DNA of 5,106 bases from Acidobacteriaceae bacterium (GTDB lineage Bacteria; Acidobacteriota; Terriglobia; Terriglobales; Acidobacteriaceae), in contig PMXH01000538.1 of the NCBI GenBank assembly GCA_003165855.1, positions 6,093 to 11,198 on the forward strand. The letters run 5' to 3'. Below the pieces are notes generated by a model. The model had not been told where the DNA came from and made no database searches. It saw nothing but the letters and a program-made list of their open reading frames with translations. Position numbers and translations under genes: made by a program. Below are positions 1 through 5,106 of the stretch, in pieces; the first letter of the stretch is position 1, and every line of letters begins with the position of its first letter.

Positions 1-1526
1 TTGTAACCGGTGTTGTTGCAAATACCGCAGCCCTTGCCTTTCTGGATCTTGACGGTCTTGGCTTCTTCCGGCCCGTATCCTTCTTCGATCAGGGTTTGCA
101 CCGGAACCTCTACGACCTCGGCGCAATCCTTACAAATGCGCCGCACCAGACGCTGGGCGCAGATCAGGTGAACCGAGGTAGCCACCAGGAATGGCTCAAT
201 GCCCATGTTCATCAAGCGGGTAATGGTCTCGGGCGCGCCGTTGGTGTGCAGAGTGGAAAGCACCAAGTGGCCGGTAAGTGCGGCCTTGATGGCGATTTCC
301 GCAGTTTCGAAATCGCGGATTTCGCCGACCAGGATGATGTTGGGATCCTGCCGCAGGAAGGATCGCAGAGCGGCGGCAAAGTTCAGGCCGATCTGCTCCT
401 TCATCTGCACCTGGTTGACGCCACCCAACTGAAACTCGACCGGATCTTCGGCGGTCATAATGTTGGTGTCGGGCTGGTTCAGGCGCGAAATCGCGGAATA
501 GAGTGTGTTGGTTTTGCCCGATCCCGTGGGTCCGGTGACCAGCACCATGCCGTAGGGCTTGAGAATGGCTTTTTCGAATTTCACCAGCGACTCGGGTTCG
601 AAGCCGAGCTTGGTCATGTCGAGGCGCAGGTTCTCTTTGTCGAGCAACCGGAGCACGATCTTTTCGCCCCAGAGTGTGGGCAGCGTGCTGACGCGGAAAT
701 CGAGCTGCTTCTTGCGGCCGCCGATGTTCATCTTCAGCATGATGCGGCCGTCCTGAGGCAGACGCTTCTCGCTGATGTCGAGCTTGGCCATGATTTTCAG
801 GCGCGAAGTGATGGCGTCCTTGAGCTTGAGCGGCGGCGACATGATCGACTGCAGGACGCCGTCAATGCGGAAGCGTACCCGGAACTCTTTTTCGTAGGGC
901 TCGATGTGAATGTCGCTGGCGCCCCGCTTGACCGCGTCGGTGAGGATCAGATTCACCAACTTGACTACGGGAGCTTCATCCGCAGCTTTCTCCAGCTGCG
1001 AGAGCTCCATCTGCGCTTCTTCCGCCTGCACTTCGACGTCGGACTCGTTCATCTCCGACATCGACTGCATCACGGTTTCGAGGTCTTCTTCATTGCCCTT
1101 GGCGGCCCCGTACGATTTATCGATGCCCGCCAGGATGGAACTCTCGGAGGCGACAACCGGCTCGATGTTGAAACCGGTCATAAACTTGATATCGTCCATC
1201 GCAAAGACGTTGGTGGGATCGACCATCGCGATGGTCAGCGATGCGCCCACGCGGCTCAAGGGAAGAATCTGGTAGCGCTTCGCGGTTTCAAACGGAATCA
1301 GCTTGACTACGGCGGGGTCAATTTCAAAATAAGAAAGGTTGATGGCCGGAACGCCGTACTGCCGGGAAAGAAAATTGGTGACGTCCTCATCCGTGAGGAA
1401 GCCAAGCTTCACCAAGGCAGAGCCCAAGCGGACGTTCTGCTCCTTCTGCGCCTTAGTGGCTTGTTCCAACTGCTCTGGGGTAATGATCTTCTCTTTGACG
1501 AGAAGGTCACCCAGCCGTTGAGACAT
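1..1526 (-). CDS. pilB: Type IV pilus assembly ATPase PilB (GspE/PulE family), C-terminus cut by window edge
   Basis: Hexameric secretion-type ATPase that powers type IV pilus extension from the cytoplasmic face of the inner membrane. Translating the minus strand from the ATG at 1526 gives 508 codons without a stop. Visible parts: an N-terminal MshEN/T2SSE_N domain (about 1-145) with an RLGxxLV repeat at 4-10 and a complete RLGSALVKLG at 33-42; a charged linker (about 145-185); the N2-type fold with SDIHIEP at 204-210; LPQDGR at 256-261; Walker A GPTGSGKT at 332-339; Walker B ILVGE at 398-402; a His box STLHTN at 424-429; and a zinc site C465xxC468 with C500xxC503. Family members are about 565-570 residues, so roughly 60 C-terminal residues lie beyond the left edge. 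The start has a good ribosome site. Downstream genes, often pilT and pilC in such loci, would lie left of the window. A type II secretion GspE is the main alternative; the zinc motif occurs in both, and PilB is preferred on overall similarity. Confidence 0.95.
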   Translation of the reverse strand, partial: MSQRLGDLLVKEKIITPEQLEQATKAQKEQNVRLGSALVKLGFLTDEDVTNFLSRQYGVPAINLSYFEIDPAVVKLIPFETAKRYQILPLSRVGASLTIAMVDPTNVFAMDDIKFMTGFNIEPVVASESSILAGIDKSYGAAKGNEEDLETVMQSMSEMNESDVEVQAEEAQMELSQLEKAADEAPVVKLVNLILTDAVKRGASDIHIEPYEKEFRVRFRIDGVLQSIMSPPLKLKDAITSRLKIMAKLDISEKRLPQDGRIMLKMNIGGRKKQLDFRVSTLPTLWGEKIVLRLLDKENLRLDMTKLGFEPESLVKFEKAILKPYGMVLVTGPTGSGKTNTLYSAISRLNQPDTNIMTAEDPVEFQLGGVNQVQMKEQIGLNFAAALRSFLRQDPNIILVGEIRDFETAEIAIKAALTGHLVLSTLHTNGAPETITRLMNMGIEPFLVATSVHLICAQRLVRRICKDCAEVVEVPVQTLIEEGYGPEEAKTVKIQKGKGCGICNNTGY

Positions 1527-1534
1527 ACGTCGAT

Positions 1535-1539
1535 CTCCT
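1535..1539 (-). promoter_or_regulatory. Ribosome binding site of pilB
   Basis: On the minus strand AGGAG stands 8 bases before the ATG at 1526-1524. This fixes the pilB start, and the protein then begins directly with the conserved N-terminal motif (MSQRLGDLLV). Confidence 0.8.
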
Positions 1540-1569
1540 GTCCGCTTAATGGAACGATGCCTGGAACTG

Positions 1570-1791
1570 TTACCGGCATTTGCACAAAACGCTGCTTTTG
1601 CTGCGGCGTCTTCGTGTTGACACAAATTGTCACAGCAAGTCGATTACCGTACCAGTTACCGTGGTACTTGGACCTGCCGTCGCTCCAGACACATAGCGAG
1701 CTTTCTTTCCGAACCCACGCCAGATGAGCTTTTTCCCTGGCAACACCTCGATCGCGAGCTGAGGTACATGCACTTCGGTAAGCTCCGGTAA
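1570..1791. repeat. Cluster of TTACCG/CGGTAA hexamers in the pilB-glycosylase intergenic region
   Basis: The 332-base gap (1527-1858) between the divergent pilB and glycosylase genes holds no convincing gene. It contains TTACCG at 1570-1575, 1644-1649 and 1656-1661, and its complement CGGTAA at 1776-1781 and 1786-1791. The middle pair are 7-base direct copies (TTACCGT) 12 bases apart; the last pair are 7-base copies (CGGTAAG) 10 bases apart. A small inverted repeat, GTACC-N9-GGTAC, spans 1649-1667 around the middle pair. Near-helical spacing would suit binding sites for a transcription factor acting on either divergent gene, but no known operator was recognised. Confidence 0.4.
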
Positions 1792-1841
1792 GGATGTGCC
1801 GCCATAGGGTCTGCACCTCTCGCAGCCGGCGTACACTCACC

Positions 1842-1850
1842 GGGGAGGAG
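1842..1850 (+). promoter_or_regulatory. Strong ribosome binding site deciding the TTG start of the glycosylase
   Basis: GGGGAGGAG ends 8 bases before the TTG at 1859-1861. No ATG or GTG lies nearby in frame, and conserved family sequence (YYRALFRTWGPQNWWPAES) follows within 15 residues, so the strong site supports initiation at TTG. Confidence 0.8.
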
Positions 1851-1858
1851 TCCTGACA

Positions 1859-2638
1859 TTGCCGGCCGACGCCAAGCAGAGGCGGATTCGAACCTACTAC
1901 CGCGCGTTGTTTCGAACCTGGGGACCACAGAACTGGTGGCCGGCGGAGTCGCGCTTTGAGATGATCGTGGGCGCTTATCTCACGCAGAACACGGCGTGGA
2001 CGAATGTGGAAAAGGCGTTGACGAATCTTCGCGCGGCGCGGCTACTTAGCGCGCAGGGAATTCGCCGGGCACCTCTGGCGGAACTCGAGCGCCTTATTCG
2101 CCCCGCCGGGTATTTCCGTCAGAAAGCTAAGCGGCTGAAGATCTTCGTCGCGTTACTGGATCGACGATACGGAGGCTCCCTGACGAAGTTGCTGTCGCGC
2201 CCCACCAACCAGCTTCGCGAAGAACTTCTCCATCTGCATGGTATCGGCCCCGAGACTGCTGATTCCATACTGCTCTATGCCGGCAACCATCCGGTGTTCG
2301 TGGTGGACGCCTACACGCGGCGCATTCTGGCTCGCCATGAGATTCTGCCCGAACAAGCGCCGTATGAGGAGATTCGGGCACTGTTTGAGCGAGCGTTGAC
2401 TCCCGTAGCACAGTCCGTCGCCGAGCCCGGCAAAACTGGGAATCAACAGTTACCCGCGAGCCTTCCTGGCGCTGCGCATCTTCCATCGCCGATGAGCACC
2501 GCCAAGCGCACGGCTCTGGCGCAGGTCTACAACGAGATGCATGGTCTTATCGTGGGCGTGGGAAAGAATTACTGCAGAAAATCACAGGCGCGATGTGACG
2601 AATGCCCTTTACAGAGGTTCCTGCCTCCGTCTAAGTAG
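1859..2638 (+). CDS. Endonuclease III-like HhH-GPD DNA glycosylase
   Basis: Base-excision repair enzyme predicted to excise damaged bases from DNA in the cytoplasm. The 259-residue protein has the N-terminal WGPQNWWPAES and QNTAWTNVEKAL motifs (about 21-53) typical of the endonuclease III-like/MagIII-like branch, a helix-hairpin-helix LHGIGPETAD (126-135), and the catalytic Asp150 in VFVVDAYTRR. The Lys that gives endonuclease III its lyase activity is replaced by Glu132, so a monofunctional glycosylase (for example acting on alkylated purines) is inferred. The C-terminus has C239-x6-C246-x2-C249, but the fourth cluster cysteine is missing. Residues about 181-219 form a Pro/Ala/Ser-rich insertion between helices, making the protein longer than the roughly 220 residues usual for the family. 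The start is TTG with a strong ribosome site. The xylanase gene follows 79 bases later on the same strand. The family is clear; the substrate is not. Confidence 0.9.
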   Translation: MPADAKQRRIRTYYRALFRTWGPQNWWPAESRFEMIVGAYLTQNTAWTNVEKALTNLRAARLLSAQGIRRAPLAELERLIRPAGYFRQKAKRLKIFVALLDRRYGGSLTKLLSRPTNQLREELLHLHGIGPETADSILLYAGNHPVFVVDAYTRRILARHEILPEQAPYEEIRALFERALTPVAQSVAEPGKTGNQQLPASLPGAAHLPSPMSTAKRTALAQVYNEMHGLIVGVGKNYCRKSQARCDECPLQRFLPPSK

Positions 2639-2652
2639 ATCAAGGGCTCGTG

Positions 2653-2678
2653 TCTCGGTCTCGGATGTTGGGTCTCGG
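2653..2678 (+). repeat. Short TCTCGG repeats between glycosylase and xylanase genes
   Basis: The hexamer TCTCGG occurs at 2653-2658 and 2659-2664 in tandem and again at 2673-2678, inside the 79-base gap 2639-2717. It forms no hairpin and has no T-run, so it is not a standard terminator. No promoter boxes are visible in this gap, so the two genes may be co-transcribed. Confidence 0.5.
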
Positions 2679-2703
2679 GCTCCAGACGCAGGCACGCACC
2701 TCC

Positions 2704-2708
2704 GGGGA
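2704..2708 (+). promoter_or_regulatory. Likely ribosome binding site of the xylanase gene
   Basis: GGGGA ends 9 bases before the TTG at 2718. An in-frame TAG (2715-2717) lies immediately upstream, so translation cannot begin earlier. Later candidates (TTG 2733, ATG 2757 or 2760) would shorten or remove the signal peptide. Confidence 0.5.
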
Positions 2709-2717
2709 AAATTCTAG

Positions 2718-3782
2718 TTGTTTAGACACTTTTTGCGGTCTGCAATTCTGGCAGGAATGATGGCTTCTGTCTGCTGCGCTCAATCGCTGCGGCAGGAGGC
2801 AGATAACGCTGGTCTGCTCATCGGCACGGCCGTCCGTCCTTCACAACTTTCGGAGGCCGCCTATGCCTCTACTCTGGCGCACGAGTTCAACATGGTTGAG
2901 CCCGAGGATGCGATGAAGTGGTGGGTTCTACGGCCGGACGCGACCACCTTCGACTTTCGCCAGGGAGACGAGGTGGTTCGCTTCGCGCAGTCCCATCAGA
3001 TGAAGATCCGCGGGCATTGCCTGGTCTGGGGACGTTACAACCCGGATTGGCTGACGCAGGGTCACTTCACCACCCAGCAGCTGTCGCAGCTTCTCCATGA
3101 GCACATCACCCGGGTGATGAAGCACTTTGCGGGCCAGGTTTTCGCGTGGGATGTAGTGAACGAAGCTCTGGATGAGAACGGAAATGTGCGGGATTCTCTT
3201 TGGTACAACCAGCCTGGGATCGGATTGTCAGAAAATGGAACAGCTTACATCGAGCAGGTGTTCCGCTGGGCTCACAAAGCGGACCCACGGGCTTTGCTCT
3301 TCTATAACGAAGCCGAGGGGGAAGGGCTGAACCGCAAATCGGACGCGATCTACGCCATGGTCAAGGATTTCAAGCACCGTGGCGTCCCTATCCATGGCGT
3401 GGGACTACAGATGCATGTTCCCAACCTCGACGCAAATGTCCCGGAGATCGCCGCCAACATTGCGCGGCTCACGGCGCTCGGCCTGCGGGTTCACATCACC
3501 GAACTGGACGTTTCTCTGCCGGTGGACTCCAGCGGCCGGCTTTTCCCCGACGACTTGACCCGCCAAGCCGAGGTCTATCGCGGAATCGTGTGGGCATGCT
3601 TAAACAGTCCGGGATGCACCGCGATCCAGACCTGGGGATTCACGGACAAGTACTCGTGGATTGGATCCCATTCGCGGGGCGCCCGGGGGCAGGCGCTGCC
3701 TTTTGATCGGGCCTACCAACCCAAGCCCGCTTATCGCGCGGTGTTGGAGGAGCTGTTGGCAGGAAGGTTGCCCGCGCATTAA
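2718..3782 (+). CDS. Secreted glycoside hydrolase family 10 (endo-1,4-beta-xylanase-like)
   Basis: Predicted exported retaining hydrolase acting on beta-1,4-xylan or a related polymer. The 354-residue protein starts with a signal peptide (basic FRHFLR, hydrophobic core about 8-18, probable cleavage after Ala21 in CCAQS), followed by one GH10 barrel with no carbohydrate-binding module. Family landmarks: EDAMKW (63-68), RGHCLVW (98-104), acid/base Glu149 in WDVVNEA, the YNEAEGEG segment (196-203), GVGLQMH with His233, nucleophile Glu262 in ITELD, and QTWGFTDKYSW (304-314). Both catalytic glutamates are present and the length is normal for a single-domain GH10. Several residues lining the glycone subsites differ from classical xylanases: Asn to Asp64, the WHSQ segment is WGRY (104-107), and the NDYN segment is NEAE (197-200). 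Substrate preference may therefore differ. The lipobox is poor (Val before Cys19), so a lipoprotein is unlikely. It follows the glycosylase gene by 79 bases with no evident functional link, and converges on the next gene. Confidence 0.95.
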   Translation: MFRHFLRSAILAGMMASVCCAQSLRQEADNAGLLIGTAVRPSQLSEAAYASTLAHEFNMVEPEDAMKWWVLRPDATTFDFRQGDEVVRFAQSHQMKIRGHCLVWGRYNPDWLTQGHFTTQQLSQLLHEHITRVMKHFAGQVFAWDVVNEALDENGNVRDSLWYNQPGIGLSENGTAYIEQVFRWAHKADPRALLFYNEAEGEGLNRKSDAIYAMVKDFKHRGVPIHGVGLQMHVPNLDANVPEIAANIARLTALGLRVHITELDVSLPVDSSGRLFPDDLTRQAEVYRGIVWACLNSPGCTAIQTWGFTDKYSWIGSHSRGARGQALPFDRAYQPKPAYRAVLEELLAGRLPAH

Positions 3783-3793
3783 CGCGGTGCGGG
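3771..3793 (+). terminator. Hairpin over the xylanase stop codon, possible terminator
   Basis: CCCGCGC (3771-3777) pairs with GTGCGGG (3787-3793), seven pairs including one G-T, around a 9-base loop that contains most of the TAA stop (3780-3782). No T-run follows, so it is not a classical intrinsic terminator. Its position in the 56-base gap between convergent genes makes a termination or 3'-end stabilising role plausible. Confidence 0.35.
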
Positions 3794-3838
3794 ATGAACG
3801 GTCAATGAGTGAAATCGCGATATTACGACAGCGCGAAG

Positions 3839-4420
3839 CTAGGGCAGGTCAGGGTGCCCGCCCTCAAGGACTGGGACAAGATCAATCTTCGGAGTTTTCG
3901 GGTCAACATCTCTGATGCGAAGCGTCAAAGTGTAAGAGGAAGACGATTTCAGCGGAATGCGTACGCAATGCCAATGCCAGAATGCGGCCCCTGATCCATC
4001 TGACATCAAGACCCAGATGGATTCATTCTGACCTTCTCTCGCCTTCCCGCTGGCTTGGCACACGACACCGTTTTCGTCACTTAAAACCGCATCGGGCGTG
4101 GTCCCTAACGTCGTTAGCTCAATTCGGTCCCTGTCGCTTTTTCCTTCGGCATAGAGCTCAAGAGACATTTCTTCGTTTGGCAGTCCGCGAAGACGGTAAA
4201 CATATTCACCGGGCCGATAAAACGGGATGCGGCGCATTTTGATGCTGTAGCCGAGAACCGGGCCACCTGAAAAGTGAGCATCTCCCCGAAACCGCAGGGC
4301 AGGATATTCGTCGGCTAGCCAGATTACGAGGACAAGTGAGGCGACTACTGCTAGGGTGATATTTCTGGCTGAGAATTCCACGACTTGAGTATCGTAAATC
4401 GAGCTTGCATCTGAGTCCAA
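3839..4420 (-). CDS. Unrecognised protein with one N-terminal membrane anchor
   Basis: I do not recognise this family. The 193-residue product has a short polar N-terminus, one hydrophobic segment (about 21-36, ITLAVVASLVLVIWLA), then a roughly 155-residue soluble part rich in alternating beta-type stretches (YVYRLRGL 73-80, MSLELYAEG 85-93, YTLTLRIRDV 163-172) and ending in acidic/proline-rich sequence. A beta-sandwich exposed outside the cytoplasmic membrane is inferred. Cys121 and Cys152 could form a disulfide if exported, and the aromatic FWHWHC (147-152) is striking. The start is uncertain: TTG at 4420 is the first possible after an in-frame TGA about 20 codons upstream, with no clear ribosome site; a GTG at residue 14 would keep the anchor. 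GC over 3901-4380 is about 53% by hand count, against about 62% in sampled lines of pilB and the xylanase gene, which hints at separate origin or weaker codon selection. It stands alone on its strand, convergent with the xylanase and divergent from ntrY. Confidence 0.7.
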   Translation of the reverse strand: MDSDASSIYDTQVVEFSARNITLAVVASLVLVIWLADEYPALRFRGDAHFSGGPVLGYSIKMRRIPFYRPGEYVYRLRGLPNEEMSLELYAEGKSDRDRIELTTLGTTPDAVLSDENGVVCQASGKAREGQNESIWVLMSDGSGAAFWHWHCVRIPLKSSSSYTLTLRIRDVDPKTPKIDLVPVLEGGHPDLP

Positions 4421-4475
4421 ATTACTTGCGTTTGCTATGAACGCTCGAAAGTACTTTCCAGAGTGACGTAATCAG

Positions 4476-4505
4476 CCATTTCACTCAATGGTCCGGTTCC
4501 GGGCC
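4476..4505. repeat. Paired small palindromes in the divergent promoter region
   Basis: CCATT (4476-4480) and AATGG (4487-4491) form an inverted repeat with a 6-base spacer. Directly overlapping it, GGTCCGG (4490-4496) and CCGGGCC (4499-4505) form a second one, with one imperfect pair and a 2-base centre. Both lie in the 202-base gap between the divergent anchored-protein and ntrY genes, where operators are expected. No known regulator motif was recognised. Confidence 0.35.
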
Positions 4506-4551
4506 ACTGGAAAGGCCGCGATTGAGTGCCGGCGGCGGCCGCGTCTGCATC

Positions 4552-4557
4552 TATAAT
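4552..4557 (+). promoter_or_regulatory. Probable -10 box of the ntrY promoter
   Basis: A perfect TATAAT lies 65 bases before the proposed GTG start, predicting a 5' leader of roughly 60 bases. The bases 17 upstream (CCGGCG) do not resemble a -35 box. TTGAGT at 4522-4527 is too far away (24-base spacer), so activation by a regulator or a housekeeping promoter with a weak -35 is inferred. Confidence 0.45.
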
Positions 4558-4622
4558 GGCTTCCGGTCCATCCCAAGCTTGCTGCCGGCGACTGAACGGC
4601 ATGGCTGGACCGCGGAATTCGC

Positions 4623-5106
4623 GTGGTGCAGACCATTCCAACTCGATCCCCGAAGACCTCCAACCGCAGGCAGGTCATTATTCTGCTGGCGATGTCGGTT
4701 TTCCTCCTGCTCGCGATCCTGGTTTCCCAGACCGCGTTCGATCTGACTTTCTTACGCCCCGGCAATAATCAGCAGATCGTGGTGTTCGCCGCCTTGTCGG
4801 CGCTTATCTTCCTCCTGTTTGTTGCTCTGACCTTCGTCCTGTTTCGCAACCTGCTGAAGTTATTCGCTGAACGCCGCCTGGGAGTATTAGGCTCGAAGTT
4901 TCGCACGCGCATGGTAGCGGGTGCGCTCTTGTTGTCCTTCGTACCGGTCATGGTGATGTACTGGTTTTCATACGGACTGATGAACCGATCGATTGACAAG
5001 TGGTTCTCCACTCCGGTGGAGGAAGTTCGTGCCGACACGCACGCCATGGCATCCCTGTTAGGCAACTATGCCGCACAGAATGCGCGCGCCGAAGCGTCGG
5101 CCATCG
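4623..5106 (+). CDS. ntrY: NtrY-like two-component sensor histidine kinase, N-terminal membrane part (cut by window edge)
   Basis: Inner-membrane sensor kinase, in known relatives paired with an NtrX-type response regulator and tied to nitrogen or redox/envelope signals. The reading frame from GTG 4623 stays open for 161 codons to the right edge. Visible: a basic N-terminus (RSPKTSNRR), TM1 about 18-36, TM2 about 52-75, a cytoplasmic loop RNLLKLFAERRLGVLGSKFR (75-94), TM3 about 97-119, then SYGLMNRSIDKWFSTPVEEV (116-135), the juxtamembrane signature of NtrY proteins, leading into the periplasmic sensor region. HAMP, PAS, HisKA and ATPase domains would lie beyond the window. An in-frame TGA lies 12 codons upstream. 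GTG 4623, its neighbour GTG 4626 and ATG 4692 are the start choices; the last would remove part of TM1. The ribosome site is weak (GGA 6 bases before 4623). Confidence 0.8.
   Translation, partial: MVQTIPTRSPKTSNRRQVIILLAMSVFLLLAILVSQTAFDLTFLRPGNNQQIVVFAALSALIFLLFVALTFVLFRNLLKLFAERRLGVLGSKFRTRMVAGALLLSFVPVMVMYWFSYGLMNRSIDKWFSTPVEEVRADTHAMASLLGNYAAQNARAEASAI

Noticed and set aside
1617..1645. Sigma-70 promoter based on TTGACA at 1617-1622
   Set aside because: The sequences at spacers of 16-19 bases (for example TCGATT, CGATTA) do not resemble TATAAT; only the -35-like hexamer is convincing.
96..1727. Long plus-strand open frame (543 codons) opposite pilB
   Set aside because: It is antisense to a clearly recognisable pilB with Walker A, Walker B, His box and zinc motifs. 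Its His/Gln/Leu-rich translation resembles no protein and is typical of a shadow of a GC-rich gene.
1630..1836. Minus-strand 68-residue open frame in the intergenic region (GTG start, ends TVTGTVIDLL)
   Set aside because: The composition is not absurd, but there is no ribosome site, the start is GTG, and it resembles no family I know. Repeats in the DNA explain the repeated VTGTV. Conservation would be needed to accept it.
2718..3782. Xylanase and glycosylase as parts of a defence or novel multi-gene system
   Set aside because: The two have ordinary, unrelated housekeeping and polysaccharide-degrading functions. Adjacency on one strand with a 79-base gap is not evidence of a joint system, and no nuclease, toxin, transposase or repeat array accompanies them.
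3841..3864. Hairpin AGGGC...GCCCT as terminator of the anchored-protein gene
   Set aside because: It lies inside the last codons of that gene, has only five pairs with a large loop and no T-run, so it is not a credible terminator.
3809..3994. Plus-strand small open frame after the xylanase
   Set aside because: It is antisense to the anchored-protein gene and shows no family features or ribosome site.
4769..5065. Minus-strand 98-residue open frame at the right end
   Set aside because: It is antisense to the NtrY transmembrane region, whose three hydrophobic segments and conserved SYGLMNRSIDKWFS motif identify the true frame.

Overview
The window looks like a moderately GC-rich (about 60% in the core genes) Gram-negative chromosome. 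Lineage is inferred from the gene set: a type IV pilus assembly ATPase, a WWPAE-type HhH-GPD DNA glycosylase, a secreted GH10 xylanase and an NtrY-type sensor kinase. This combination and their sequence style suggest a soil Acidobacteriota (Terriglobia/Koribacter-like) genome. No rRNA or marker gene is present to confirm it.

Layout, left to right: (1) 1-1526, minus strand, nearly complete pilB; its C-terminus runs off the left edge. (2) 1527-1858, a divergent intergenic region with a cluster of TTACCG/CGGTAA hexamers and a small inverted repeat. (3) 1859-2638, plus strand, an endonuclease III-like HhH-GPD glycosylase with a TTG start, an internal Pro/Ala-rich insertion and an incomplete iron-sulfur cysteine set. 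(4) 2718-3782, plus strand, an exported GH10 endo-xylanase-like enzyme, also with a TTG start, 79 bp after gene 3. (5) A short convergent gap with a hairpin over the xylanase stop codon. (6) 3839-4420, minus strand, an unrecognised protein with one membrane anchor and lower GC. (7) 4421-4622, a divergent regulatory region with a perfect TATAAT box and palindromes. (8) 4623-5106, plus strand, the N-terminal membrane part of an NtrY-like histidine kinase, cut by the right edge.

The genes do not form one pathway. Gene order changes strand repeatedly (pilB minus; glycosylase and xylanase plus; hypothetical minus; ntrY plus), so at least three or four transcription units are expected. Only the glycosylase and xylanase could share a transcript, and they have no evident functional link.

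I found no CRISPR, transposase, tRNA, integration site or clear new multi-gene system. The points most worth a second look are the altered substrate-binding motifs of the GH10 enzyme, the glycosylase insertion and missing fourth cysteine (which a single-base shift would restore), the hexamer cluster upstream of pilB, and the low-GC anchored protein with its divergent promoter region.
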